A stretch of 64,000 bases of DNA from Arthrobacter oryzae (GCF_030718995.1 NZ_CP132204.1:1612001-1676000), one strand, 5' to 3'; counted from the first letter of the stretch, positions 38,650 to 48,124 are shown. Notes: generated by a model from the letters alone, not told the origin. Program-made: numbers and translations.

Positions 38650-40035
38650 TTATCCGGAAACGCCCGTCAGTTCGTTCGGTATATGCGGAAGTTCAGCGGA
38701 TTTGCTGACCTTGCCGGACGAAAGATCCACGGCATGGATGGCACTGCTAGCCGGTTCCGTCACATAGGCAGTGGAGCCCTGCACGAACAACGCGGGACGG
38801 GGATCCTGCCAGGTTTCAGATTCCTCCCACGCAGCAACCACCGGAATGGCTGCCGTGATGTTTCCGGTCAAAGGGTCGATGACGCGCAAGGCGCCGTCGG
38901 TCCCCAGGACAAGGGCCTCGCCGGAGGGCCCCCTGCCCAGCGACCGGAACGAGTAGCTCGCGCCGAGTTCCACGAGCTGGAGGGCGGCAGTCTCCGTGTT
39001 CACGAGTGAGATTCGCGTGGGCCGCTCAAGCACGGCATCCTTGTCGACCTTGTAGTCGCCCAAGATTACCGGGGACTTGGGGGATCCCGCCTGGTTTCCC
39101 ATCCGGCCATAGTCGTCGGGACTGGACACTTTCGAGATCTTGCCGTCCCGGTAGATCAGCATCCCGTCTTCACAACCAACCACGACGGCGTCATGACCGG
39201 CCACCGCCTCGCCGTGCACGCCGGGGCAGTCCTCATTGCGCACCAGTTCCGCCCGATCCTGGCCGGTGCCGGCCGCCAGTACCGCAATCCCCCGCCTCGA
39301 CTCGTCGTCGCCGAGCGTGACGAGCAATTTCCCTTCCGGCAAGGGCACGGCAACGCCGTGATGGGCTTCCGGCGTGGTGTAGACGTCACTTTCGGGAAGG
39401 ACGCCCGGTTCTTTCGCCAGGCCGTCCGGCTCAAACATCTCCACCTTGCCCGACCCGTCACTGAAGAGCGCGGTCCTGCCGGAATGAAAGACCGCATGCC
39501 CGGACTTGTCGGCCCCGAAGGAAGCATCCGTGAGGACTGGCGGGGCAGCGTAGGAGTGCCCATGATCACCGTGCTTTTCGGTCCACACACCGGCATCAAA
39601 CACCCTGAATGCGTCCCCCGTCGATACCAGGACGTGCCGGCCGTCTCCGGCCGGGTTCAGCCGGTTGAAGCCGGCCCTGCCCGCCTCCCCCACCACCTCC
39701 AGCGAGCCGGCGTCGAGCACGGTTATGCCTTCGGCATGGGTCAGCACCAGCCGGGGTGCGGGACCTTGGACCTCCCGGCTCGCAGGGGACGACCCGGCGG
39801 GCTGACCGCCGGAGTCCGCGCCTGCTCCCGGGAGCTGCTCCCCCGCATCCAGGCCGGGATCGGCGGCGCAGCCAGCCAACAGCAGCGCGGCTACGGCGAT
39901 TGCGGCCGCTGCGGACAACTTCGGCGGACCCAGCCACGGACGCTGCCGCGAATCGGCCCGTGCGCCGGGCGTCCCGGACGGAGACGGGAAGCGGGATGTG
40001 TGGAGGAGGCGGACAACGCCAGATGGGATCTTCAT
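38650..40035 (-). CDS. AztD-like zinc-binding beta-propeller lipoprotein
   Basis: 461-residue exported lipoprotein: a long N-terminal stretch, hydrophobic core AAAAIAVAALLLAGC with lipobox LAGC, then a beta-propeller of repeated HVLVSTGDAFRVFDAG-like blades. The His-rich loop KHGDHGHSYAAPP resembles the zinc site of AztD, a periplasmic zinc chaperone that hands Zn(II) to AztC. The start ATG 40035 lies 6 bp from a Zur-like box. No aztABC transporter is in the window. Whether it passes zinc to a distant transporter or only stores it cannot be told. Confidence 0.78.
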   Translation of the reverse strand: MKIPSGVVRLLHTSRFPSPSGTPGARADSRQRPWLGPPKLSAAAAIAVAALLLAGCAADPGLDAGEQLPGAGADSGGQPAGSSPASREVQGPAPRLVLTHAEGITVLDAGSLEVVGEAGRAGFNRLNPAGDGRHVLVSTGDAFRVFDAGVWTEKHGDHGHSYAAPPVLTDASFGADKSGHAVFHSGRTALFSDGSGKVEMFEPDGLAKEPGVLPESDVYTTPEAHHGVAVPLPEGKLLVTLGDDESRRGIAVLAAGTGQDRAELVRNEDCPGVHGEAVAGHDAVVVGCEDGMLIYRDGKISKVSSPDDYGRMGNQAGSPKSPVILGDYKVDKDAVLERPTRISLVNTETAALQLVELGASYSFRSLGRGPSGEALVLGTDGALRVIDPLTGNITAAIPVVAAWEESETWQDPRPALFVQGSTAYVTEPASSAIHAVDLSSGKVSKSAELPHIPNELTGVSG

Positions 40036-40041
40036 GTCGTA

Positions 40042-40060
40042 AATGATAGTGATTCTCATT
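40042..40060. promoter_or_regulatory. Zur/Fur-like box upstream of AztD-like gene
   Basis: AATGATAGTGATTCTCATT, a 9-1-9 palindrome with 7 of 9 matching pairs, close to the AATGA-A-T/A-T-TCATT form of actinobacterial Zur and Fur boxes. It ends 6 bp upstream of the ATG, where a bound repressor would block transcription under zinc repletion. Confidence 0.7.
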
Positions 40061-40470
40061 AGCTTAGCAAAGCGGGATGACTCACTTGGCAACGGCGTCT
40101 AACTTATTTGTGACATCGCATAACAAAAACTCACAGAAACGAAACAAAAATCCTTGACCTTTGAAACGATCCACTGATAAACCTGTTCCGATACCTCGGG
40201 GCAGTACACGTTTTCTCGGCAGGCAGCTTCAGCACCGCTGGAGCTGCAGCCGGAGAAGATGCAGCCGGTGGGGCCGCCCTGGCGCGCGCCACGTACTGCG
40301 CGGATGAAGCATCAGGCATCCATTCCTGGCCTCATCCACCGGGGGTAGCACCCGCCCCAGGGATCCCTGTCCGACCTCACTTTCCACCCCGTTCCGCATC
40401 CAGGCATTGAAACGATACAAAGTCCAACACTGTGGTTGGCATTTTCCACAGGCCATCAAAGGAGATGTTC
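40061..40470. promoter_or_regulatory. 410-bp upstream region of rhamnogalacturonan gene with two LacI-type sites
   Basis: No gene seen in this gap. TTGACC (40154-40159) and GATAAA (40176-40181), 16-bp spacer, form a candidate promoter. TGAAACGATCCA (40162-40173) inside the spacer and TGAAACGATACA (40408-40419) near the coding start share 11 of 12 bases and have the central CG of LacI-family operators. The two sites are 246 bp apart. The stretch 40100-40150 is AT-rich for this genome. Confidence 0.5.
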
Positions 40471-43400
40471 GTGAGCTATCCCCCGCATCAAAGCATCCGG
40501 CAGGACGGCCGCTCCGGCCTCCCGCCGGAAGGACGGTCCGCACCCCGTAACGGGACCGACGACGGGAACGGCCGCGTCGCCCGCGGAGCCGGCAAAGGCC
40601 GTTTCTCCGGAGCGCGGTTCGCGGGCGCCAAGACCGTCACAGCCGCCATGGCGGCCGCGGCCGTAGCTTTCACGGGCCTCCCCGCGGTCCACGCGGAAAC
40701 GCCGCTGCCGCCCGCCGGTTCAGGTTTCCGCTTCGACTTCGGACCGGGGGCCACCGCTGACGGCTACACCCGGGTGGACGCCGGTCAGGCGTACAGCGCC
40801 GCATCGACGTTCGGTTTCACGGACACCACCCTGACGTCCGGTGAAGACCGCGGCACCCCCGACCCGCTGCGGTCCGACTTTGTCCAAGCCCAGGGCGGAA
40901 GCTTCCTGGTGGACCTCCCCAACGGCGATTACACCGTCAAACTCATTGCCGGCGACGCCGCAGCCGCCACAAACATCGCCATCACGGCCGAGAAGATGGC
41001 CAAGGTCCAGCTCACGGACAAGCCGGCGGGCCAGTATCTTGAAATGGAATTTCCCGTCTCGCTTGTGGACGGGCAGCTGAACCTCGATTTCAGCGGCAGC
41101 GCGGCCAAAATCAACTCACTCGTCATCGCTGCCCGTGCACCGCGGACCGCCACTGCGGATCCTGCCGTCTACCTCGCGGGCGACTCCACTGTGCAGACCT
41201 ACGACGCCGGCTACATCCCGCAGGCCGGCTGGGGCCAGATGATCAACCGCTACTTCGATGACAAGGTTTCCTTTTTCAACCACGCGATCGGCGGACGCAG
41301 CTCCAAGAACTTCATCAGCCAGGGCCGGCTGGATGAAATCCTGCGCGTCATCAACCCCGGCGACTACCTGATGGTGCAGTTCGGCCACAACGATGCCACG
41401 GTGGGTGTTGATGACCGGTACGCGTCCCCTGCGGACTATAAGGAGTACCTGCGCACCTACGTCAACGGAACCCGCCAGCGGGGAGCCACACCGGTCCTGG
41501 TCACACCGGTGGGACGGCGTGACTTCGACGAGGCCACCGGTAAATTCAACGTCAGCTTCCCCGAGTACGTGGCCAAGATGAAGGAACTGGCCGCCGAAGA
41601 GAACGTGGCACTGGTGGATCTGTCCGCCCTGAGCCGCGCCTATTTCGATGAAATCGGCCCGGAGGACACCAAGTCGGTCTTCCTCCACGTGGATGCCGGC
41701 GTGTACCCCAACCGACCGAACGGAACCGTGGATAACACCCACTTCCAGGAGTACGGCGCCATCCAGATGGCACGCCTGCTGGCGGGCGGTGTCAAGCAGC
41801 TCAGCATCCCGCTGGCCCCACGCGCCAAGGAGGTCATCCCGCCGTCGGCCGTTCCCGCCAAGCCCCTGGGCCTGGTGGCCGGCAGCATCTCCAATGCCGG
41901 CGCGCTGCTCAAATGGCAGCCTACCGACGGCGCGGACATCTACAAGGTGTACCGGAAGCTGGCCTCCGAACCGGACAGCGCCTTCACGCTGGCCACCACG
42001 GCAACCGTCCCGACCGCAAACCTCGCGGGCCTGGCTGAAGGAACCGCCTACAGCGTGCGGATCGCTGCTATGAACGGAAAGGGCCTGTCCGAGCCCAGCG
42101 ATGCCCTGGGCCTCACCACCAAAGAGGCCAGGTACAAGTTCGATTTCGGCCCCGTGGGCGCCCCCGTGGAGGCCGGTTACACCGAAGTCAACCGCACCAT
42201 GGCGTACAGCAAGGATCGCGGCTTCGGCTTCAAGGATCTCTCGGTCCTCAGTGACCGGGACCGCGGTGACGTCACCACCAACCTGCTCCGCGACTTCGTG
42301 CTCAGCGGCTCCAGCTTCGAATTCCAGCTGGACGTGCCCAACGGAACCTACGCACTGAAGACCTATCACAGCGACTGGATCGGCTCGACCCGCACGGACG
42401 TGGCGGTGGAAGGCAAGGGCTACGGGCAGGTCTCATCCGGCAAGGCCTCCTCTGCGGAGAAAATCGTGAGCCAGGTCCTGGTGACCGATGGCCAGCTCAA
42501 TGTCACCATCAGCGGTTCCGGCCAGCGGCTCAACGGCCTGGAAGTCACTCCCCTCCTGGTGGGCCCCACCAACCTGCGGACCACCGCCGTGGATGCCGCA
42601 GCTGATCCGGCGGCAGTGGAACTCGCCTGGGACGCCGTTGCCGACGCCGCCAGCTACAAGGTCTTCCGGCAGGCAAATTTCGAGGCGCAGCCTCAGCTTG
42701 TTGCCGAACATGTCACGGAAACGGCCTTCAAGGACACCACGGCGTTCGCAGGACTTCCCTACAAGTACCACGTCATCGCCGTGGACAACACCGGCCTCGA
42801 GTCAGTGCCGTCAAACACCGTGGAGGTGTCCCTGACGGACCCGAACACGCCACGTCCCGCGGCCCCGTCCAAGGTGGACATCAAGGGCATTGAGAAGAGC
42901 AGTGTCAGCCTCAAGTGGCAGAAGGTCAGCGGGGCAGCGGCTTACCATGTGTACCGTTCAACGTCGGCAGACGGCACCTTCGCCTACGCCGGACGCGCCA
43001 TCGAGGTGACCTTCACGGACACCACGGTGCTGACCACCATCAAGTACTACTACCGCGTCACGGCCGTAAACAAGGGCGGCGAGTCGGCACCTTCACCGGT
43101 GATCGGCACGGACAGGGTCACAGTGGTGAACCGGCAGGCGGAGACGCTGGACCGCGCCCCCGTGGCCCTGCTGACGGAAGAAGGCGTCCGTGTCGGCTGG
43201 CGGATGCTGGGACTGGATCCCGAGCAGATCGGCTTCCATGTCATCCGCGACGGCGTCCAGCTCACTGTGGATCCGGTCCGGAACAGCACCTCCTACCTTG
43301 ACGCCGGCGGAACGGCCTCGTCCAGATACGTGATCAAGGCTGTGGGCGCCGGCGCAGACCAGCTGACGGCCGAGTTCACGCCAATGTCCCGGAACTACCT

Positions 43401-44946
43401 GGCCATCAGGCTGGACAAGCCCGCGGACGACTACACCAAGGACGGGCAGCCCTACAGCTACTCTGCCGGAGATGCCAGCGTGGCCGACGTCGACGGCGAC
43501 GGCGCCTACGAAGTCATCCAGATGTGGTCCCCCTCCAATTCCAAGGACAACTCGCAGGCCGGCTACACCGGTACGGTGTACGTTGACGCCTACAAGATGG
43601 ACGGCACCAAGCTCTGGCGCATCAACATGGGCCCGAACATCCGTGCCGGCGCCCACTACACCCAGTTGCTCGCCTACGACTTCGACGGCGACGGCAAGGC
43701 CGAAATCGCCATGAAGACGGCGGACGGCACCCGCGACGCGGCCGGAACGGTGATCGGCAACCCGAACGCCGACTACCGGACCAGCAGCGGCTACGTCCTC
43801 ACCGGCGACGAGTTCCTCACCGTTTTCCACGGACAGACCGGCACCATCATGGACACCGTGAAGTACGACCCTCCGCGCGGCGACGTGGCGGCGTGGGGCG
43901 ACGGCTACGGCAACCGCGTGGACCGCTTCCTCGCGGCAGTGGCATACCTGGACGGCGAACACCCGTCCATGATGTTCAGCCGCGGCTACTACACGCGCGC
44001 GGTGCTGGCGACGTACGACCTCGTGGCGGGCAAGATCATCAAGCGCTGGATCTTCGACTCGGACGTATCCGGCACGCAGTACCGCGGGCAGGGCAACCAC
44101 AACCTTTCCGTGGCGGACGTGGATGCGGACGGCAAGGACGAGTTCGTTTTCGGCTCCATGACCATCGATGACAACGGCCAGCCGCTCTACACCACGGGCC
44201 TGGGCCACGGCGACGCGATCCACACCAGCGACCTCGATCCGTCGCGGCCCGGGCTGGAGACGTTCGCGGTGCACGAGGACATGGGTTCCAGCGGGAACCG
44301 CGGCGCGACATTCCGGGATTCCCGGACCGGTGAAGTCTTGTGGAGCATCCCGGCGTTGAAGGACACCGGCCGCGGCGCAGCCGGCGACATCGACCCCCGC
44401 TATGCGGGAGCCGAAGGATGGGCCATCGGCGGCACCGCGGCATGGAACTCGCCCGTGGGCCAGCTGATGTCAGCCAAGGGTGAGCTGATCGCTGAGAAGA
44501 TTCCCGCCGCCAACTTCCTGGCATGGTGGGACGGCGACCTGCTGCGCGAGATAGTGGATCACGATTTCGACGACGCCACGTACAGCGGGGTGCCCACCAT
44601 CAGCAAGTGGAACTGGAATACCGCCTCCAGTGACAAGCTGCTGACGGCCACTGGCGCCAAATCCAACAACGGCACCAAGGGCAATCCGGCCATCCAGGCG
44701 GACCTCCTGGGTGACTGGCGTGAGGAAATCGCCTGGCCGTCGTCGGACAGCTCGGAACTGCGGATCTACACCACCGCGGCCTCCACTGACGTCCGCCTGC
44801 GGACCCTGATGCACGATCCCGTGTACCGCCTCTCCGTGGCACGGGAGAACGTCTCCTACAACCAGCCCCCGCACCCGGGCTTCTTCATCGGTGCGGGAAT
44901 GGAGATGCCGTCCCAGCCGGACATCGCCTATACCGGAGCCCGCTAA
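40471..44946 (+). CDS. secreted fusion: rhamnogalacturonan acetylesterase-like SGNH domain + PL11 rhamnogalacturonan lyase
   Basis: 1491-residue exported pectin-degrading enzyme. Signal sequence ends near residue 75 (AAVAFTGLPAVHA). Residues about 85-225: galactose-binding-like domain. Residues about 230-440: SGNH esterase with GDSTV (Ser near 239), GGRSS, FGHND and DNTHF, typical of CE12 acetylesterases. Residues about 458-550: fibronectin III; about 554-697: second CBM-like domain; about 698-885: two more FnIII; about 887-1491: PL11 lyase with the YesW-type SVADVDGDGAYEVIQMW Ca-binding propeller. Start GTG 40471 has AAAGGAG 6 nt upstream; ATG 40465 would be too close to that site. It would deacetylate and cleave the rhamnogalacturonan-I backbone in one polypeptide. 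Confidence 0.88.
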   Translation: MSYPPHQSIRQDGRSGLPPEGRSAPRNGTDDGNGRVARGAGKGRFSGARFAGAKTVTAAMAAAAVAFTGLPAVHAETPLPPAGSGFRFDFGPGATADGYTRVDAGQAYSAASTFGFTDTTLTSGEDRGTPDPLRSDFVQAQGGSFLVDLPNGDYTVKLIAGDAAAATNIAITAEKMAKVQLTDKPAGQYLEMEFPVSLVDGQLNLDFSGSAAKINSLVIAARAPRTATADPAVYLAGDSTVQTYDAGYIPQAGWGQMINRYFDDKVSFFNHAIGGRSSKNFISQGRLDEILRVINPGDYLMVQFGHNDATVGVDDRYASPADYKEYLRTYVNGTRQRGATPVLVTPVGRRDFDEATGKFNVSFPEYVAKMKELAAEENVALVDLSALSRAYFDEIGPEDTKSVFLHVDAGVYPNRPNGTVDNTHFQEYGAIQMARLLAGGVKQLSIPLAPRAKEVIPPSAVPAKPLGLVAGSISNAGALLKWQPTDGADIYKVYRKLASEPDSAFTLATTATVPTANLAGLAEGTAYSVRIAAMNGKGLSEPSDALGLTTKEARYKFDFGPVGAPVEAGYTEVNRTMAYSKDRGFGFKDLSVLSDRDRGDVTTNLLRDFVLSGSSFEFQLDVPNGTYALKTYHSDWIGSTRTDVAVEGKGYGQVSSGKASSAEKIVSQVLVTDGQLNVTISGSGQRLNGLEVTPLLVGPTNLRTTAVDAAADPAAVELAWDAVADAASYKVFRQANFEAQPQLVAEHVTETAFKDTTAFAGLPYKYHVIAVDNTGLESVPSNTVEVSLTDPNTPRPAAPSKVDIKGIEKSSVSLKWQKVSGAAAYHVYRSTSADGTFAYAGRAIEVTFTDTTVLTTIKYYYRVTAVNKGGESAPSPVIGTDRVTVVNRQAETLDRAPVALLTEEGVRVGWRMLGLDPEQIGFHVIRDGVQLTVDPVRNSTSYLDAGGTASSRYVIKAVGAGADQLTAEFTPMSRNYLAIRLDKPADDYTKDGQPYSYSAGDASVADVDGDGAYEVIQMWSPSNSKDNSQAGYTGTVYVDAYKMDGTKLWRINMGPNIRAGAHYTQLLAYDFDGDGKAEIAMKTADGTRDAAGTVIGNPNADYRTSSGYVLTGDEFLTVFHGQTGTIMDTVKYDPPRGDVAAWGDGYGNRVDRFLAAVAYLDGEHPSMMFSRGYYTRAVLATYDLVAGKIIKRWIFDSDVSGTQYRGQGNHNLSVADVDADGKDEFVFGSMTIDDNGQPLYTTGLGHGDAIHTSDLDPSRPGLETFAVHEDMGSSGNRGATFRDSRTGEVLWSIPALKDTGRGAAGDIDPRYAGAEGWAIGGTAAWNSPVGQLMSAKGELIAEKIPAANFLAWWDGDLLREIVDHDFDDATYSGVPTISKWNWNTASSDKLLTATGAKSNNGTKGNPAIQADLLGDWREEIAWPSSDSSELRIYTTAASTDVRLRTLMHDPVYRLSVARENVSYNQPPHPGFFIGAGMEMPSQPDIAYTGAR

Positions 44947-44967
44947 GGAATCCATCCCCTGAACAGA

Positions 44968-45002
44968 CGCCGTCCCACCCGCATGTGGCGGGTGGGACGG
45001 CG
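44968..45002. terminator. hairpin terminator
   Basis: CGCCGTCCCACCCGC (44968-44982) pairs perfectly with GCGGGTGGGACGGCG (44988-45002), ATGTG loop, then TTTGTGTC. Ends the rhamnogalacturonan gene. Confidence 0.85.
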
Positions 45003-45053
45003 TTTGTGTCAGACCGACCCGCCGGTATGCCGGGTGATCAGTAAACTCTCAGC

Positions 45054-46040
45054 ATGAGCGAGACTGCCGCCAATTCAGTGACCCTCCGCTTCCTTGCCGC
45101 CCCCATGGACGTCGGCCACAGCGGCTCCGTCGACGCCGGCACGGTTCTTGAATGGGTGGACAAGGCGGCCTATGCCGCAGCAGTCGGCTGGGCCAAGTCC
45201 TACTGCGTCACGGCCTACGTGGGCAACATCCACTTTGCCGATCCGGTCAACAGCGGAGACATGGTGGAAGTCACCGCCACCATCGTCTACACCGGGCGGT
45301 CCTCCATGCACATCCGCACGGTGGTGTCCTCCGGCGATCCCAAAGGCGGACCGGCCACCATGCGCAGCCAGTGCATGGTGATTTTTGTGGCCGTAGGCCC
45401 GGACGGCAAGCCCGTGCCCGTGCCGCAGTTCGAGGCTTCCAGCCCGGATGAGATCGAGCAGCGGGACCACGCCCTGGCCCGCATCAAGGTGCGCGAGGAC
45501 ATCGTCAAGGCGATGAACGCACAGGAATATACGGACGCCGGCACCGCCGAACGCGTGGTCCTCCGCTTCATGGCAGCCCCCACCGACGTGAACTGGGGCG
45601 GCAAGGTGCACGGCGGCATCGTCATGAAATGGATCGACGAGGCCGCCTATGTCTGTGCGTCCCGGTACTGCGGCAGGGACACCGTCGCGGTGTTTTCGGG
45701 CGGGGTGCGTTTCTACCGGCCGTTGCTGATCGGCCACGTGGTGGAGGTGGAGGCGCGGCTCGTGTACACCGGCACCAAGGGGATGCATATTGCTGTCCAC
45801 GTCCGATCCGGAGATCCCAAGGGCCGGGAGATGAACCTGACCACCTACTGCCTGACCGTCATGGTGGCCAGGGACGCAGCAGGAAACTCGGTGCCCATTC
45901 CGCCGTGGGTTCCGGTCTCCGAAGAGGACAAGCGCCTCCATGCCCACGCCCGCGAACTTCTGGAGATCCGGGGCCGGGCGCCGGGGAACCGGCTCCCCAA
46001 CCACCTTCTCACCGCAGGCGGAGTCCAGCAGACCCCGTAG
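45054..46040 (+). CDS. acyl-CoA thioesterase, double hot-dog
   Basis: 328 residues with two hot-dog domains of the acyl-CoA thioesterase (ACOT/YciA) type. The second repeat has the canonical GGKVHGGIVMKWIDEAAY; the first has SGSVDAGTVLEWVDKAAY, in which the HGG loop is replaced by DAG. Repeat segments RSSMHIRTVVSSGDPKG and KGMHIAVHVRSGDPKG show the internal duplication. As in other double hot-dogs, one domain may be catalytic and the other structural. Cytoplasmic, hydrolysing acyl-CoA. ATG 45054. Convergent with dnaB. Confidence 0.88.
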   Translation: MSETAANSVTLRFLAAPMDVGHSGSVDAGTVLEWVDKAAYAAAVGWAKSYCVTAYVGNIHFADPVNSGDMVEVTATIVYTGRSSMHIRTVVSSGDPKGGPATMRSQCMVIFVAVGPDGKPVPVPQFEASSPDEIEQRDHALARIKVREDIVKAMNAQEYTDAGTAERVVLRFMAAPTDVNWGGKVHGGIVMKWIDEAAYVCASRYCGRDTVAVFSGGVRFYRPLLIGHVVEVEARLVYTGTKGMHIAVHVRSGDPKGREMNLTTYCLTVMVARDAAGNSVPIPPWVPVSEEDKRLHAHARELLEIRGRAPGNRLPNHLLTAGGVQQTP

Positions 46041-46058
46041 GCCGGTGGCCAGCGGCCG

Positions 46059-47441
46059 CTAGAAGCCGCCGCCTCCGGCGTCGGCCGCCATGTTGGCGAA
46101 CCGCGAGTAGTGGCCCTGGAAGGCCACCACGATGTCCTTGGTGGGGCCGTTACGGTGCTTGGCGATCAGGATGTCCGCCTCACCGGCGCGCGGCGATTCC
46201 TTGTCGTAGACGTCCTCGCGGTGAAGCAGGATGACCATGTCGGCGTCCTGCTCGATGGAGCCCGATTCACGGAGGTCAGAGACCATCGGCCGCTTGTCCT
46301 GGCGCTGTTCAGAGCCACGGTTCAACTGCGACAGGGCAATCACGGGCACCTGGAGTTCCTTGGCCAGCAACTTCAGCGCACGGGAGAACTCGGAGACTTC
46401 CTGCTGGCGGGACTCCACTTTCTTGCCGGAGCTCATGAGCTGCAAGTAGTCAAGGATGACCAGTTTGAGGTCGTGCTGCTGCTTGAGCCGGCGGCATTTC
46501 GCCCGGATCTCCATCAGCGACATGTTGGGGCTGTCGTCGATGAATAGCGGGGCGTCGTTCATCCGGCCCATGGTGGTGGCGATCTTGGACCATTGCTCGT
46601 CCTTGATGGTGCCCTTGCGGAGATCCTGGAGGCCAATGGTGGCCTCCGCGGAGAGGAGGCGCATGGCAATTTCGTTCCGGCCCATTTCCAGCGAGAACAT
46701 CACCGTGGCCAGGTTGTTCTTGATCGCAGCGGACCGGGCAAAGTCCAGTGCGAACGTGGACTTACCGACTGCCGGGCGGGCCGCGATAACGATCATCTGG
46801 CCCGGGTGCAGGCCGTGGGTCAGCTCATCCAGTTCGTAGAAGCCCGTGGGGACGCCCACCATTCCCTCGCCGCGGTGGCCGGAGGCCTCGATCTCGTCCA
46901 CCGTGGATTCCATGACGTCCTTGAGGACCACATAGTCCTCGGCAGTGCGCCGCTCGGCCACGGCGTATACCTCGGCCTGCGCCTGGTTGACGAGGTCCTC
47001 CACTTCGCCGTCCGAGCCGTAGCCAAGCTGGACGATCTTGGTTCCGGCATTGACCAGCCGGCGCAGGACGGCACGCTCCGCAACGATTTCCGCATAGTAC
47101 CCGGCGTTGGCTGCCGTGGGGACGGTCTGGATGAGTTCGTGCAGGTAGGCGGGTCCGCCGATCCTGTTGATCTCGCCGCGCTTGGTGAGCTCGTCTGACA
47201 CCGTCACGGCATCGGCGGGCTCGCCGCGGCCGTAGAGGTCAATTACAGCCTCATAGATGGTCTCGTGGGCGGGACGGTAGAAGTCCTGGCCTCGCAGGAT
47301 CTCCACGACATCGGCAATGGCGTCCTTGGACAGCATCATGCCGCCCAGGACGGATTGCTCGGCGGGAATGTCCTGCGGCGGCTTGCGGCTGCCTTCGGAA
47401 CTCCGGGTGCCCTCGATTGAGTCCAGGTGCGTAACTGACAA
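46059..47441 (-). CDS. dnaB: replicative DNA helicase DnaB
   Basis: 460-residue hexameric helicase that unwinds DNA at the fork. N-terminal DnaB domain (PPQDIPAEQSVLGGMMLSKDAIADVVEIL) and RecA-like C-terminal domain with Walker A AARPAVGKST near residue 225, LVILDYLQLM (Walker B) and DLRESGSIEQDADMVILLHRE. No intein is present. Start is TTG 47441 with GGAGG 9 nt upstream. It lies near rplI-rpsR-ssb-rpsF as in many bacteria, and downstream of a DnaA-box-rich gap. Confidence 0.95.
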   Translation of the reverse strand: MSVTHLDSIEGTRSSEGSRKPPQDIPAEQSVLGGMMLSKDAIADVVEILRGQDFYRPAHETIYEAVIDLYGRGEPADAVTVSDELTKRGEINRIGGPAYLHELIQTVPTAANAGYYAEIVAERAVLRRLVNAGTKIVQLGYGSDGEVEDLVNQAQAEVYAVAERRTAEDYVVLKDVMESTVDEIEASGHRGEGMVGVPTGFYELDELTHGLHPGQMIVIAARPAVGKSTFALDFARSAAIKNNLATVMFSLEMGRNEIAMRLLSAEATIGLQDLRKGTIKDEQWSKIATTMGRMNDAPLFIDDSPNMSLMEIRAKCRRLKQQHDLKLVILDYLQLMSSGKKVESRQQEVSEFSRALKLLAKELQVPVIALSQLNRGSEQRQDKRPMVSDLRESGSIEQDADMVILLHREDVYDKESPRAGEADILIAKHRNGPTKDIVVAFQGHYSRFANMAADAGGGGF

Positions 47442-48124
47442 AGCTGCCGTCCTCCGTTGTGTACCGCGGCGGGTTCCTCTTGCCGTCGGTGCTGTAGCTA
47501 TCTGTCATCGGGTGGCCTGCGCAGCGGAACCCCGCTGCCTGGCAGGTCCAGTACTACCAGCCGGCACTGACAGCCCTTCCAAGGGCCGGGCCGGCACCGG
47601 CTGTTCCGGCGGTAAATCCAGTTATCCCCAGTTTGCGGAGGTTATCCACAATCGAGCATCCGGGCCCGCCGTCTGCTGTACGCCGAAGGCTTCGGCCGGG
47701 CGGTGGAAATCACGTACTTATGCCCCAAGAACAGGTATCCCGCTACGTTAGTACCCCTTGTCCCGGCCACCAAGCCCACATACATGCACAGCTGTGGATA
47801 AGTTGTGGACTACGTGCCCCTGCTTGTGCACAGCCTGTGTGGCAACCTGTGGAAACAAAAAAAGTTTGGCGACCGGCAGGCCTCTGACCTGCGGAAACGT
47901 GCTAAATGACTTGTGGATGAAAGATATTTTTGGGGAACATTCATCCACAGCTTTCAGGTTCCCACTGGGGATACCGGCCAGTAACCCGGCGCGTCAGGAG
48001 CCAAACATGCCCATTCTGTGATGTACGCCACGATCGTGGGTTCGAATTGACGCCTGCACCGCGGGGCTGTATGCGCCCGTCAGAATATGCTGTGGATAAC
48101 GGCGAACTGGCATAAGCTCTTGGT
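47442..48124. other. 683-bp gene-free region with DnaA-box cluster
   Basis: No credible gene here. It holds three exact DnaA boxes, TTATCCACA at 47642-47650 and reverse TGTGGATAA at 47793-47801 and 48091-48099. One-mismatch boxes are at 47622-47630 (TTATCCCCA), 47912-47920 (TGTGGATGA) and 47941-47949 (TCATCCACA); a weaker one is at 47848-47856. An AT-rich patch AAGATATTTTTGGGGAA is at 47920-47937. It separates divergently transcribed dnaB and the L7/L12-like genes. Confidence 0.7.
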
